From an uncultured Bacteroidales bacterium (lineage in GTDB: Bacteria; Bacteroidota; Bacteroidia; Bacteroidales; WCHB1-69), in NCBI GenBank assembly GCA_946407715.1, contig CAMJPH010000004.1, positions 9,822-73,821 of the forward strand: a stretch of DNA of 64,000 nucleotides. The letters run 5' to 3'. Below, piece by piece: positions 25,694-34,832 of this stretch (positions are counted from its first letter, which is position 1; each line of letters starts with the position of its first letter). A program made the translations under genes and the position numbers. Below the pieces are notes generated by a model that made no database searches, was not told the origin of the DNA, and saw only the letters and a program-made list of their open reading frames with translations.

Positions 25694-27634
25694 ATGGATA
25701 AGAATACAGTTATCGGTCTGCTGCTGATTTTCGCCCTGTTTCTGGGCTTCAGCTTCTACCAGACCTCTCAAATGAAGAAGCAGAAAGCCGCGCAGGAAGC
25801 GCAGATGTTGGAAGAAATCGAGAAAGAATCCGCGGAATCCGCCCAAACACTATCCTTGGACAACCAGTCGGATTCAACCGTCACTCCTGCCTCTGCCGAA
25901 ACGGCGGCGCTCTCCCCGGCTCAGAAATTCTCCAATGCTCAAGTGGATGAGAATGGTGATTATATGGTGGAGACTGCCAAAGCATACTACTTTTTCAGCA
26001 AAAAAGGCGGCTATCTCAAACAAATCGAGCTGAAGGATGTTTACCGCTATACTCCTAAGGATTCCGCCAAACAACCTCTTGTAATCTATGACGGCGGCTC
26101 CAACAGTATGTCCATCAAATTGATGCTTCGCGACCAGACGGAAGTCTCCACCGGAGATTGTTATTTTGTCGCAAACGTGGACGAACTGGTGGTGGATGAG
26201 AAGCATAACAAGCTTTCGTTGCGGCTTTATCCTAACGCCAATGCTGACAGTTCCCAATGCCAGGTCCTTAACCAGAAAGCCTACATTGAATATCTATATA
26301 CGTTCTCCAATGACGACTACAAGTTTGATTATGAGGTGAATATCGTAAATATGGAGCCGTATCTCTATCCGAACCGCCATGCATTTACCATGCAGTGGAA
26401 TGCTCAGCCCAAGTGTGTCGAGAAAAACTTCGACTATGAGAAAAACATCACTTCCATATATTATATGGACAACAGCGATGGGGTAGGGAACCTGGATGAG
26501 CGCAAACCTGACAAGAAGGATTTCACTTCACCGCTGAAATGGGTCTCTTTCAAGCAGCAGTTTTTCACGACCTGCTTGGTTTCCAAGGATGTGCCGTTCT
26601 CTTCGGGCTCGCTGTCCGTACAGATTCCTGATGACAAGCGCGATAACATCTTGAAAGACTGCACCGCTGAACTTGACTTTGAGGTGGCGGACTTGAACAA
26701 GGGGCATTTCGGCATGTATATGTTTGTCGGGCCGAACCAGTATCGACTGCTCAAAGGTTATGATGTTAAACTGGAGCGCCAGGTGCCACTCGGCTGGGGC
26801 TTCTTCCTGCTGCATTGGGTGAACCGTTTCATCATCATCCCGATTTTCAACTGGCTGGAAGCATACGGCTTGAGTTATGGTCTTATCATTCTGATACTCA
26901 CCATCTTCATCAAGATTGTGGTGTTGCCGGTGAGCTACAAGACTTACATGTCTTCGGCCAAGATGCGTGCCTTGAAACCTGAAATCGAGGCCCTCAACGC
27001 GAAGTATCCGAAAGAGGAGGACATGATGAAGAAACAGCAGGCCACGATGCAGCTGTACCGCAGTGCAGGGGTGAAACCCGCCGGCGGCTGTGTGCCGATG
27101 TTGCTCCAGATGCCGATCCTCATCGCCATGTACCGATTCTTCCCCGCGGCATACGAGCTGAGGCAGAAATCCTTCCTTTGGGCCGAGGACCTTTCCACCT
27201 ATGACTCCATCTGGGATTTCGGCCGCAACATTCCGCTCTATGGCGATCACGTCAGCCTTTTCACCTTGTTGATGACTGCCGCCACGATAGTCTATACATG
27301 GCTGAACAACAAGCTGATGGCTCCCACGCAAGGCAACAAGGACCAGCAGCGAATGATGAACATCATGATGTACATGATGCCGATCATGTTCCTGTTTATG
27401 TTCAACAATTTCGCTTCCGGCCTCACGTACTATTATCTGCTCTTCAACCTCGTCACCTTCCTGCAGATGTTCATCTTCCGCATTGCGGTTGACGAGGACA
27501 AGCTTCGCGCAAAAATGCAGGAGAACATGAAGAAACCCGTCAAGAAGTCAAAATGGCAGCTCAAGATGGAAGAACTCCAAAAACAGCAGGCGCAAATGCT
27601 TAAACAACAGCAACAATCACAAAAAAGAAAATAA
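25694..27634 (+). CDS. yidC: Membrane protein insertase YidC
   Basis: YidC inserts and folds inner-membrane proteins, alone or with Sec. The 646-residue protein shows the Gram-negative layout: an N-terminal anchor (TVIGLLLIFALFLGFSFY), a large periplasmic beta domain (about 60-350) and the conserved 60KD_IMP core. The core begins with GWGFFLLHWVNRFIIIPIFNWL and ILTIFIKIVVLPVSYKTYMS and contains the coiled cytosolic loop KMRALKPEIEALNAKYP. The C-terminus is Lys/Gln-rich (QKKQ-type repeats), which can contact ribosomes. pyrG, often next to yidC in this phylum, lies far away here (61618). Confidence 0.97.
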   Translation: MDKNTVIGLLLIFALFLGFSFYQTSQMKKQKAAQEAQMLEEIEKESAESAQTLSLDNQSDSTVTPASAETAALSPAQKFSNAQVDENGDYMVETAKAYYFFSKKGGYLKQIELKDVYRYTPKDSAKQPLVIYDGGSNSMSIKLMLRDQTEVSTGDCYFVANVDELVVDEKHNKLSLRLYPNANADSSQCQVLNQKAYIEYLYTFSNDDYKFDYEVNIVNMEPYLYPNRHAFTMQWNAQPKCVEKNFDYEKNITSIYYMDNSDGVGNLDERKPDKKDFTSPLKWVSFKQQFFTTCLVSKDVPFSSGSLSVQIPDDKRDNILKDCTAELDFEVADLNKGHFGMYMFVGPNQYRLLKGYDVKLERQVPLGWGFFLLHWVNRFIIIPIFNWLEAYGLSYGLIILILTIFIKIVVLPVSYKTYMSSAKMRALKPEIEALNAKYPKEEDMMKKQQATMQLYRSAGVKPAGGCVPMLLQMPILIAMYRFFPAAYELRQKSFLWAEDLSTYDSIWDFGRNIPLYGDHVSLFTLLMTAATIVYTWLNNKLMAPTQGNKDQQRMMNIMMYMMPIMFLFMFNNFASGLTYYYLLFNLVTFLQMFIFRIAVDEDKLRAKMQENMKKPVKKSKWQLKMEELQKQQAQMLKQQQQSQKRK

Positions 27635-27672
27635 TTTTCAAAAAAAATGTGCCTTTGTGAACAAAATTTCAC

Positions 27673-27680
27673 TACTTTTG
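27673..27680 (+). promoter_or_regulatory. -7 element for the DUF3276-parA-parB operon
   Basis: TACTTTTG matches TAnnTTTG, 35 bases before the ATG at 27716. Confidence 0.65.
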
Positions 27681-27715
27681 CAGGCTCATTTGAATAAATT
27701 AAAGTTTTAGACATT

Positions 27716-28063
27716 ATGGAAAATCAAGACAAGAACGAAGTCCTTTCCCGTGCGATTAAAGCTGGAAAAAGAACCTATTTTTTTGATGTCAAGAAAAGTC
27801 GCAATGAAGAACTCTATTTGACTATCACGGAAAGCAAACGCAAATTCAACGCCGACAACGGCAACTTCTATTACGAGAAACACAAGATTTTCCTCTATAA
27901 GGAAGATTTCGAGAAATTCAAAAACGCATTGTCCGGTGTCATTGACTTTATTGAGAATGGCACAGTCCCTGAAGATAATTTCTTTGAAAACGACAACCTT
28001 GAGAAGTCGGAGGAAGACATGGATTTAGGGATCACGTTTGATGATATAGACCTTTCATTATAA
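27716..28063 (+). CDS. Pur-alpha-like nucleic-acid-binding protein (DUF3276)
   Basis: The 115-residue protein matches the bacterial PUR family (DUF3276): GKRTYFFDVKKSRNEELYLTI, then FYYEKHKIFLYKEDFEKF, and an acidic tail. The fold is a single PUR repeat that dimerises and binds single-stranded DNA or RNA, as in the Borrelia homologue. It overlaps parA by one base (TAATG), so the two are translationally coupled, which hints at a shared role in chromosome biology. The promoter is at 27673-27680. Confidence 0.92.
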   Translation: MENQDKNEVLSRAIKAGKRTYFFDVKKSRNEELYLTITESKRKFNADNGNFYYEKHKIFLYKEDFEKFKNALSGVIDFIENGTVPEDNFFENDNLEKSEEDMDLGITFDDIDLSL

Positions 28064-28836
28064 TGGGGAAAATTGTAGCCATTGTGAACCAAAAGGGTGG
28101 TGTCGGCAAGACTACCACCGCCGTGAACCTGGCTGCGTCGCTGGCGTTGCTGGATTTCCGGGTATTGTTGATTGATGCTGACCCGCAAGGCAATGCTTCA
28201 AGTGGGGTGGGGGTCTATCCGGATGACAGCACCATCAGCATTTACGACTGTATCGTGAACGGCAAGATGGCTTCCGAGGCGGTGGTGGAGACCAAGACCC
28301 CGAACCTCTTTCTGATGCCGGCCACCATTCATCTTGTCGGTGCCGAAATCGAGATGATCTCTTTCGACCGTCGCGAATACCGGATGAAGGATGCCCTTTC
28401 CGACATAAAAAACGACTATGATTTCATTTTCATCGACTGCGCGCCGTCGCTCGGCCTGGTTACCCTTAATGCCCTTGTGGCCGCCGATTCGGTCATAATT
28501 CCGGTCCAGTGCGAGTATTTCGCGCTGGAAGGCCTTGGCAAACTGTTGAACACCGTCCGCATCGTGCAGTCGAACATGAACCCGAACCTTTCCATTGAGG
28601 GAATCCTGATGACAATGTACACGAACCGCTTCAAATCCGCCAATGCGGTCTATGAGGATGTTCGTTTCCATTGCCGTGATATTGTGTTCGACACGGTCAT
28701 TAACCGTACGGTGCGGTTAAGCGAAGCCCCCAGTTACGGGGTGCCGATCGCTGTCTACGACATCAAGTCTGTGGGACATGTCAACTATATGAACCTCGCC
28801 AAGGAGTTCCTGCTCAAGAACGGATATACTGTGTAA
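28063..28836 (+). CDS. parA: Chromosome-partitioning ATPase ParA/Soj
   Basis: The 257-residue ParA-type ATPase has the deviant Walker A KGGVGKTT near residue 11, DADPQGNASSG after strand 2 and FIFIDCAPSLG as Walker B. It forms ATP-dependent dimers on DNA and works with ParB bound at parS sites near the origin. The start overlaps the stop of the DUF3276 gene, and parB follows after 56 bases of ATTCATAATTC-type stutter repeats. No parS-like palindrome was seen in the window by eye. Confidence 0.96.
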   Translation: MGKIVAIVNQKGGVGKTTTAVNLAASLALLDFRVLLIDADPQGNASSGVGVYPDDSTISIYDCIVNGKMASEAVVETKTPNLFLMPATIHLVGAEIEMISFDRREYRMKDALSDIKNDYDFIFIDCAPSLGLVTLNALVAADSVIIPVQCEYFALEGLGKLLNTVRIVQSNMNPNLSIEGILMTMYTNRFKSANAVYEDVRFHCRDIVFDTVINRTVRLSEAPSYGVPIAVYDIKSVGHVNYMNLAKEFLLKNGYTV

Positions 28837-28868
28837 TTCATAATTCATAATGCATAATGCATAATTAA
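28836..28868. repeat. A/T stutter between parA and parB
   Basis: Four overlapping copies of ATTCATAATTC/ATGCATAATGC-like units fill the start of the spacer. The same word type appears near 18209 and 32346. Confidence 0.6.
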
Positions 28869-28892
28869 GTAATAGATCGGAATCAAAATATT

Positions 28893-29768
28893 ATGCCAAA
28901 GAACGACAGACCATTGGGACGTGGATTGGGTGCAATGCTCGGCGACATGGAAATCCCTGTTCACAGCGAGCACACACAAGTGGTGAGTGGCAACACCAAT
29001 ATCCGCATAGAATCGATAGAAGCCAACCCTTATCAGCCTCGTACACGGTTTGACGAGGAGTCGTTGGGTGAATTGGCCCAGTCCATCAAGACTTACGGAC
29101 TGATTCAGCCGGTGACTGTACGCCCAATAGGGAACGGAAAATACCAGCTCATTTCCGGCGAGCGCCGTTTCCGTGCCGCCCAGTTGGCAGGACTCACGGA
29201 AATCCCCGCTTTTGTGCGCACGGTTGACGACGCCCTCTCTATCCAGATGGCCCTTGTCGAGAATATCCAGCGTTCGGATCTGAATGCCATTGAAATAGCC
29301 ATGAGTTATCAGATGCTCATGAACGAATGCCATTTCACCCAGGAGGAATTGGGCGAAAAAGTCGGTAAGACGAATGCCTCCATTTCCAACTATCTTCGTC
29401 TTCTCAAACTTTCCACGCCAGTGCAGGTCGCCGTCCGCGACAACCAGATTGCCATGGGACATGCCCGCGCCCTGGTGCCAGTGGAGGACGAGGCGACGCA
29501 GGCGAAACTGGTACAGCAGATTATTAAAGACCAACTTTCGGTTCGCCAGACTGAATCCTTGGTGAAAACGGTTTTGGAAGGCTCCCGCAACAAAAAATCG
29601 AAAGTGAAAATCACCCTCTCTGACGAGGTTCGCAACGCCCAAACGGCTTTGGGAAAGAAATTGAATACGAAAGTGAACATAAAAAAAGACATCTCGGGGA
29701 AAGGTATTATTCAGATACCCTTCACCTCTGACGAGGAGTTGAAACATATATTGAGTGTTTTGCAATAA
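28893..29768 (+). CDS. parB: Chromosome-partitioning protein ParB
   Basis: The 291-residue protein has the ParB N-terminal CTPase fold with the C-motif region GERRFRAAQLAG, the ENIQRSDLN box, an HTH DNA-binding region (FTQEELGEKVGKTNASISNYL) and a C-terminal dimerisation part. N-terminal residues RPLGRGLGAML are the typical ParA-contacting peptide. It loads at parS and slides as a CTP-dependent clamp. The order parA-parB-DUF5683-(...)-dapB-lepB is conserved in Bacteroidota. Confidence 0.96.
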   Translation: MPKNDRPLGRGLGAMLGDMEIPVHSEHTQVVSGNTNIRIESIEANPYQPRTRFDEESLGELAQSIKTYGLIQPVTVRPIGNGKYQLISGERRFRAAQLAGLTEIPAFVRTVDDALSIQMALVENIQRSDLNAIEIAMSYQMLMNECHFTQEELGEKVGKTNASISNYLRLLKLSTPVQVAVRDNQIAMGHARALVPVEDEATQAKLVQQIIKDQLSVRQTESLVKTVLEGSRNKKSKVKITLSDEVRNAQTALGKKLNTKVNIKKDISGKGIIQIPFTSDEELKHILSVLQ

Positions 29769-29787
29769 AGTCTACTCAATAACGTTA

Positions 29788-29795
29788 TACTTTTG
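29788..29795 (+). promoter_or_regulatory. -7 element for the DUF5683 gene
   Basis: TACTTTTG matches TAnnTTTG, 15 bases before the chosen ATG at 29811; this rules out the upstream start at 29793, which would lie inside it. Confidence 0.6.
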
Positions 29796-29810
29796 TATAA
29801 TTATTACTTT

Positions 29811-30389
29811 ATGAAATTGAAAAAACAGATTTTTGTAGGTGTGATATTGCTCTGCATGAGTCTGTTCGCTTATTCTCAAGACATTTCCTCCCCGAAAGTC
29901 TCCCGTGTGAAAACCCATGACTCTCTGAAAGTCGCCAAACATAGTCCGACGGCTGCGATGCTGTATTCCATCATCCCCGGTGGCGGCCAGATATATAACC
30001 GGAAATATTGGAAAGTCCCTGTTATTTACGGACTTTTCGAGGTCTCCGGTTACTTTTTGTACAAATACACCTCAGAAATGCTGTTGTACAAGAGGGAATT
30101 CATCAATCGTCGTGACGGTCACACGGACTTGCTGATTCCTGGACTCGCCAACTCTGATGACGAGAACATCCTGTCGATGCACCAGAAGGCCTTGCGCAAT
30201 ATGGAAATAAGCCTTGCGGCAACCGCCCTGATCTATACGCTTAACTTCATTGATGCCATGGTGGACGCCCATCTCTATTACTTTGATGTATCCGATGACC
30301 TGTCGCTCTATTGGAGCCCGATGTTGCTCCCGACCCCGGGCGGCACCTCGCCATCATACGGTATTTCAGTGGCTTTGAGCTTCAAATGA
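29811..30389 (+). CDS. DUF5683 membrane-associated protein
   Basis: The ATG at 29811 opens MKLKKQIFVGVILLCMSLFAYSQ, a signal peptide of about 22 residues, and lies just after the promoter, so it is preferred to 29793. The mature part matches DUF5683: SPTAAMLYSIIPGGGQIYNRKYWK, a short hydrophobic hairpin, and AATALIYTLNFIDAMVDAHLY. The function is unknown. The family is a standard neighbour of parB in Bacteroidota and probably sits in the envelope. Confidence 0.88.
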   Translation: MKLKKQIFVGVILLCMSLFAYSQDISSPKVSRVKTHDSLKVAKHSPTAAMLYSIIPGGGQIYNRKYWKVPVIYGLFEVSGYFLYKYTSEMLLYKREFINRRDGHTDLLIPGLANSDDENILSMHQKALRNMEISLAATALIYTLNFIDAMVDAHLYYFDVSDDLSLYWSPMLLPTPGGTSPSYGISVALSFK

Positions 30390-30426
30390 TTACATAGACT
30401 TAGACTTAAACTTTAAAACTATAATA

Positions 30427-31530
30427 ATGACAAAATTTAACTTCCTTTTAGCCGTAGTTGTCCTGCTTATGCTTCCGTTTGGACTTTCGGCACAGAACTG
30501 CCATATCACGGGACGTGTTGCCGTGCCGGAATTGCAAGGCAAGAATATTGCCATACTGAATATGAATACAGGCAAATCGCTGGCATCCACGAAGATAGTG
30601 AATAGCGCCTATGTGTTGGATATTGAGGTGTCGGAACCTTTTGTGGGCATGCTGAAAACAGATCCGCAGAACAGCAATTCACGCAGTTACTATTATCTGC
30701 GCATTGTCGGCGAACCGGGCAACATATATGCCGACTTGGTGACCGATTCGTTGTCAGGGACACAGCTGAATGACTGGCTTTATGCCTATTCCAATAAATG
30801 CAAACGTGAGATAGGAGTCATCAATGCCAATTATTCGAAGATGGAAAAGATGATTTCCATGCCAAACGAGGAGCGCGAGAAGTTGGAACAGGAGACCCTT
30901 GACCGAACAGCCAAACTTTTTGTCATGATGAAAGATATCTATTCCGTTAATAAGTCGAATCCCCTGGGCGCGCTCATCCTCGAGGATTACCTGGAATATG
31001 AGGTAGACGATTATGAGTCTGTAGTGAAGATGTTGGAAGGGGCTGCGCCTGTAGTGACAACATACCAACCTCTCAAGACAAAATTGACATTGATGGAAAA
31101 AGTCAGCCACACCGCTGCAGGAAAACCCTATATTGACCTGAATTTGACGGATTATAAAACCAAAAAACCGACCAAGTTGAGCAAGGTGATTAACGGCAAG
31201 GTCGCACTCATCGACTTCTGGGCTTCCTGGTGCGGACCGTGTCGTCGTGAAATCCCCAATATCAAGAAGATTCACGAACAATACGGTAGCAAAGAATTTG
31301 TGGTGATCAGTCTCAACGTGTGGGATAAACCCGAAGCTCAGGCAAAGGCCATCAAGGACTTGGGCATGACGTGGACGCAATTGACGGATGCGACACGTAA
31401 TGCTACAGACACATACGGCATCGAAGGTATCCCTCAAATCCTGCTCATCGGCAAGGATGGGATAATTATTGCCCGTGATTTGCGTGGGGAAGAGATAGAA
31501 AAGGCTGTAAAGAAAGCGTTAGGTAAATAA
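30427..31530 (+). CDS. TlpA-like periplasmic thiol-disulfide oxidoreductase
   Basis: The 367-residue protein has a signal peptide (LLAVVVLLMLPFGLSAQ), an N-terminal DUF4369-like beta domain (about 25-115), a helical linker and a thioredoxin fold from about 235. The redox motif is WASWCGPC (Cys269, Cys272). EGIPQILLIGKDG contains the cis-Pro loop. Such proteins reduce or isomerise disulfides of exported proteins in Bacteroidota. It is inserted between DUF5683 and dapB, a position usually without it. Confidence 0.93.
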   Translation: MTKFNFLLAVVVLLMLPFGLSAQNCHITGRVAVPELQGKNIAILNMNTGKSLASTKIVNSAYVLDIEVSEPFVGMLKTDPQNSNSRSYYYLRIVGEPGNIYADLVTDSLSGTQLNDWLYAYSNKCKREIGVINANYSKMEKMISMPNEEREKLEQETLDRTAKLFVMMKDIYSVNKSNPLGALILEDYLEYEVDDYESVVKMLEGAAPVVTTYQPLKTKLTLMEKVSHTAAGKPYIDLNLTDYKTKKPTKLSKVINGKVALIDFWASWCGPCRREIPNIKKIHEQYGSKEFVVISLNVWDKPEAQAKAIKDLGMTWTQLTDATRNATDTYGIEGIPQILLIGKDGIIIARDLRGEEIEKAVKKALGK

Positions 31531-31577
31531 AATATCGTAGTAGGGACGCGATTTATCGCGTCCGAAATCAAAAGAGA

Positions 31578-32297
31578 ATGAAAGTCGCCATATTAGGATA
31601 CGGGAAAATGGGCCACATGGTGGAGAAGGTGCTGCTGGAGCGGCGGCATGAGATTGTGGCTGTCATTGACAACGAGGAGGATTGGTTGCGCCTCGACAAC
31701 GAATTTCGCCGGGCGGAGGTCGCCATCGACTTTTCCGAGCCGGGGGTCGCGGTGCCGAATATGTTCCGCGCATTCGAAGCGCACGTTCCGGTAGTGGTTG
31801 GAACTACTGGTTGGCTTGACCGTTTGGAGGAAGTCCGCAAAAGATGCGCCGATGCGAACGGTAAGTTAGTCTTTGGTTCAAACTTCAGCATAGGTGTCAA
31901 TATTTTCTTCAAAGTAAACCAGCTGTTGGCCAAGCTGATGAACACACAAGACCGTTATCAGGTGGCGATGGAGGAGACCCACCACATCCACAAGAAGGAT
32001 GCGCCGAGCGGCACCGCCATCCACCTCGCGAAGGATATCATTCACGAAGTGGATGCGATCAAGGATTGGCGGCTGACTCCTTGTGACCATACGAACGTGG
32101 TGCCGGTAACGGCGATCCGTGAGGGCGAAGTCCCCGGCACGCATGTCGTGACGTGGGATTCCCCGGAAGACACCATCGAAATCCGTCATACCGCCCACGG
32201 CCGCGAAGGCTTTGCCCTCGGTGCCGTCCATGCCGCCGAATGGCTGGTGTTGCAACCTTCTGGCGTGTATCCGTTTGAGAAAACAATTGATATTTGA
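31578..32297 (+). CDS. dapB: 4-hydroxy-tetrahydrodipicolinate reductase
   Basis: DapB reduces the DapA product in lysine/diaminopimelate synthesis. The 239-residue protein is of the shorter Bacteroidota size. It has the Rossmann start VAILGYGKMGHMVE, GTTGWLD, SNFSIGVN and the catalytic EETHHIHKKDAPSGTA (His-His pair, Lys and the DAPSGTA substrate loop). It precedes lepB after a repeat-containing spacer of 77 bases. Confidence 0.96.
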   Translation: MKVAILGYGKMGHMVEKVLLERRHEIVAVIDNEEDWLRLDNEFRRAEVAIDFSEPGVAVPNMFRAFEAHVPVVVGTTGWLDRLEEVRKRCADANGKLVFGSNFSIGVNIFFKVNQLLAKLMNTQDRYQVAMEETHHIHKKDAPSGTAIHLAKDIIHEVDAIKDWRLTPCDHTNVVPVTAIREGEVPGTHVVTWDSPEDTIEIRHTAHGREGFALGAVHAAEWLVLQPSGVYPFEKTIDI

Positions 32298-32309
32298 AAC
32301 GATTCTACC

Positions 32310-32372
32310 GAGCTCTTGCCCCTTCGGGGCTGCTCAAGGAAGCTATTCATCATTCATAATTCATAATTAGAA
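32310..32372. repeat. REP-like hairpin word plus A/T stutter between dapB and lepB
   Basis: CTTGCCCCTTCGGGGCTGCT (32315-32334), continuing to 32342, is the second copy of the 28-base word at 18121-18148 with one mismatch in the loop. It is followed by ATTCATAATTC-type stutters. Confidence 0.65.
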
Positions 32373-32374
32373 AG

Positions 32375-34012
32375 ATGTTCATATCAAAAACCGCATTAAT
32401 CATCATCATCATCATCTCCTTTCTCGGCTGGCAGGTCGGGATGTGGGGGATTTTCAAGAAAGCAGGGCTGAAGCCGTGGCTGTCGCTGATCCCGTTCTAC
32501 AACATCTGGTTGTGGATCAAAGTGGTCATCGGGCGGAAATGGTGGTGGATGCTGCTGTTTCTGATCCCGTATTTGGGTATTTTCATGTTTCTCTACATGA
32601 TTTGGGAAACCATCCGTCAGTTCAACAAATACAGCTATGTGCCGTTGATTTTAGGCACGTTGCTCTTCCCGTTCTATTTGCCGTATCTGGGCTTTTCACC
32701 GAAAGAGCAGTATATCACGCCGGAGAATCTGGAACGTCCGAAGAAGACCTCTGCCCGTTCTTGGGGTGATGCGTTGATTTTCGCAGTGGCCGCCGCCTAC
32801 ATCATCCGTTCCTGCTGGTTCGAGCTCTACACTATTCCGACCTCCTCTATGGAAAGCTCGCTGATGGTCGGTGATTTCCTTTCCGTAAGTAAAATCGCTT
32901 ATGGTGTCCGCGCACCGCAAACCCCGTTGGCGATCCCGTTTATCCATAACAAGTTGCCAAAGACCGAGGTGAAATCCTATTCGGAAATCGTCAAGCTGCC
33001 CTATATGCGCTCCAAGGCGTTGAAACCGATAAAGCGCAACGATGTGGTGGTTTTCAACTATCCTGACGGTGACACGGTGGTGGTGGAACGGCAAGCAGAG
33101 AGCTATTACGCTATCGTGCGGGAGTTCGAGGCAATGCTCAATCCGAATGCGAGTGTGGCGGAGAAAAACAACGTGTTCCGTCGTTACGCACCCGAATTTA
33201 TCCAGCAATTGCGCATGAAATACCCCGGAACGTACATGCCCGGGAAGGGTAGGGAAGCGGTATGGAACGAATACAAGGTGATTGCCCGTCCTGTCGATAA
33301 GCGCGAGAACTATGTGAAACGTTGCATCGGTACGCCCGGTGATAAACTACAAATTGTTGACAGACAAGTTTATATCAACGGAGAGAAGGTTGTTAACCCT
33401 GATCGTATCCAATATGCTTGTCTGATTTCCCATCCGGCGGGTATGCAGTTGTCCAAAAAAGAACGCAAGAATCTGAATCTCAACGAGGAAGATATGCAAC
33501 AAGTGGATATTAACCGTTATGTGGTGATGTTGAACGGCGAGCAGCAGAACAGCATTAAGAAGAAAGGTTTTGATGTCCAGATTTTGGAGGAAGAGGAGGG
33601 CGTTTACAGTCCCGACATTTTCCCGCACGACAGCAACTACAAGTGGAACAAAGATTTCTTCGGCCCGCTTACCATCCCGCAAAAAGGGGCTACCGTACAG
33701 ATTACGCCCGAGAACATTGCCTTATATGAGAAAATCATCCACAACTATGAAGGTCATGATTTGCAGGTTAAAGACGGCAAAGTTCTCATTGACGGTCAAG
33801 TTGCCACCTCCTACACGTTCGCGATGGATTACTACTTCATGATGGGCGACAACCGCCACAACTCCGCCGACTCCCGATTCTGGGGCTTCGTGCCCGAGGA
33901 CCACATCGTGGGCAAAGCCTCCGTCGTGTGGCTCTCGCTCGACAAGTTCAAGACTTGGAGCGACAAGGGGAAGATTCGTTGGAACCGGATGTTCAAGAAG
34001 ATTAAAATGTGA
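32375..34012 (+). CDS. lepB: Signal peptidase I
   Basis: The 545-residue protein is the long Bacteroidota form. Residues 1-105 hold several membrane helices of the DUF5684 type ([20 protein letters not shown]). An S26 peptidase domain follows, with the catalytic serine in [14 protein letters not shown] (Ser158) and the general-base lysine in [12 protein letters not shown] (Lys315). A large insertion occupies about 340-450, and the box [18 protein letters not shown] lies near the end. It cleaves signal peptides on the outer face of the inner membrane. It is the last gene of the parA-lepB block and is followed by a strong terminator. Confidence 0.96.
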   Translation: MFISKTALIIIIIISFLGWQVGMWGIFKKAGLKPWLSLIPFYNIWLWIKVVIGRKWWWMLLFLIPYLGIFMFLYMIWETIRQFNKYSYVPLILGTLLFPFYLPYLGFSPKEQYITPENLERPKKTSARSWGDALIFAVAAAYIIRSCWFELYTIPTSSMESSLMVGDFLSVSKIAYGVRAPQTPLAIPFIHNKLPKTEVKSYSEIVKLPYMRSKALKPIKRNDVVVFNYPDGDTVVVERQAESYYAIVREFEAMLNPNASVAEKNNVFRRYAPEFIQQLRMKYPGTYMPGKGREAVWNEYKVIARPVDKRENYVKRCIGTPGDKLQIVDRQVYINGEKVVNPDRIQYACLISHPAGMQLSKKERKNLNLNEEDMQQVDINRYVVMLNGEQQNSIKKKGFDVQILEEEEGVYSPDIFPHDSNYKWNKDFFGPLTIPQKGATVQITPENIALYEKIIHNYEGHDLQVKDGKVLIDGQVATSYTFAMDYYFMMGDNRHNSADSRFWGFVPEDHIVGKASVVWLSLDKFKTWSDKGKIRWNRMFKKIKM

Positions 34013-34037
34013 TTAGTGACTAGTGATGAGTGATGAG

Positions 34038-34074
34038 AAAAAAAACGAGACGCCAAAAGGCGTCTCGTTTTTTT
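34038..34074. terminator. Bidirectional terminator between lepB and tRNA-Val
   Basis: CGAGACGCC (34046-34054) pairs with GGCGTCTCG (34059-34067) over AAAA, flanked by eight A and seven T. It ends both lepB and the minus-strand tRNA. Confidence 0.9.
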
Positions 34075-34075
34075 G

Positions 34076-34150
34076 TGGGAACTACTAGATTCGAACTAGT
34101 GACCCTCTGCTTGTAAGGCAGATGCTCTAAACCAACTGAGCTAAGCTCCC
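34076..34150 (-). tRNA. tRNA-Val (anticodon TAC)
   Basis: The minus strand folds as a full tRNA. The acceptor GGGAGCT pairs with AGTTCCC (one G-T pair) and the discriminator is A. The D-arm begins GCTCAGTTGG, the anticodon stem TCTGC/GCAGA encloses loop CTTACAA (anticodon TAC) and the T-arm is CTAGTTCGAATCTAG. CCA is not encoded. A promoter lies just upstream at 34167-34174. Confidence 0.96.
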
Positions 34151-34166
34151 TGTCAAAATGACGGTG

Positions 34167-34174
34167 CAAAAATA
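34167..34174 (-). promoter_or_regulatory. -7 element for tRNA-Val
   Basis: The minus strand reads TATTTTTG, 16 bases before the tRNA 5' end. Confidence 0.65.
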
Positions 34175-34237
34175 CACTTTTTTTCGATTTTTCGGTTTGG
34201 TTTTGATGAATTTTCTTCTTGGTTGAAAATGAACGGG

Positions 34238-34825
34238 TTAGAATATGACGCCAGCGGAAATGCCGATGTATTGCGGTCTTTGGCCCTCCTTGTTTCGGAA
34301 GAAATGTTGGAAAGAATAGCGGTAATCGACCCCTAATGTGATGAATCCGAATTTCATGTCAAAGCCGGCGGTAAGCAGTGTCCAGTTTTTTTCGATATTC
34401 TCCTTGCTGTATCCTAACGTGTTTTCCGTGACTTTCAGCAACGGTTGATAGGAGATTCCGACCTGCGGCATGAAGGAGATTTTTTCGGTGATTTGCACAT
34501 CGCCGACGACCTTGATAGGGATGACCAGATAACGGTTTTCCACCAAGTCATCCGGTGTGCTGCCATCGGGTAATGTGACTCTGAACCTGTTTTTGAAATA
34601 TTGGTACCCAAAACCGATTTCCCCGTAGACATATTTTCCAGCCCGGAAATAACCTCCGAAATGCACTGTTCTTGTGCCTGTGAGATAATCCACGTCGGTA
34701 TAATTATGGGCAATCGGGAATTGAGTGCCGATTTTAAAACCGATCTGATACCATTTGTGTCGTTGTGCGCTGGCAACCGTTGTCGCCAGCAGCAATAAAG
34801 CCAATATGATTGTTCCTCTTTTCAT
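34238..34825 (-). CDS. Outer-membrane beta-barrel protein (porin family)
   Basis: The 195-residue protein has a signal peptide ending at ATTVASAQ (residue 21) and a mature part of alternating amphipathic strands (VHFGGYFRAGKYVYGEIGFGY, ITLGVDYRYSF). It ends with a typical barrel C-terminus, GISAGVIF with a terminal Phe. Size and pattern fit the eight-stranded OMP_b-brl family. It is the last gene of the minus-strand operon, 7 bases after pth. Confidence 0.85.
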   Translation of the reverse strand: MKRGTIILALLLLATTVASAQRHKWYQIGFKIGTQFPIAHNYTDVDYLTGTRTVHFGGYFRAGKYVYGEIGFGYQYFKNRFRVTLPDGSTPDDLVENRYLVIPIKVVGDVQITEKISFMPQVGISYQPLLKVTENTLGYSKENIEKNWTLLTAGFDMKFGFITLGVDYRYSFQHFFRNKEGQRPQYIGISAGVIF

Positions 34826-34832
34826 CGTTCAT

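Noticed and set aside
27700..29800. parS sites near parAB
   Set aside because: I looked for a 16-base palindrome of the GTTTCACGTGAAAC type near parAB and saw none; an exact search over the genome would be needed.
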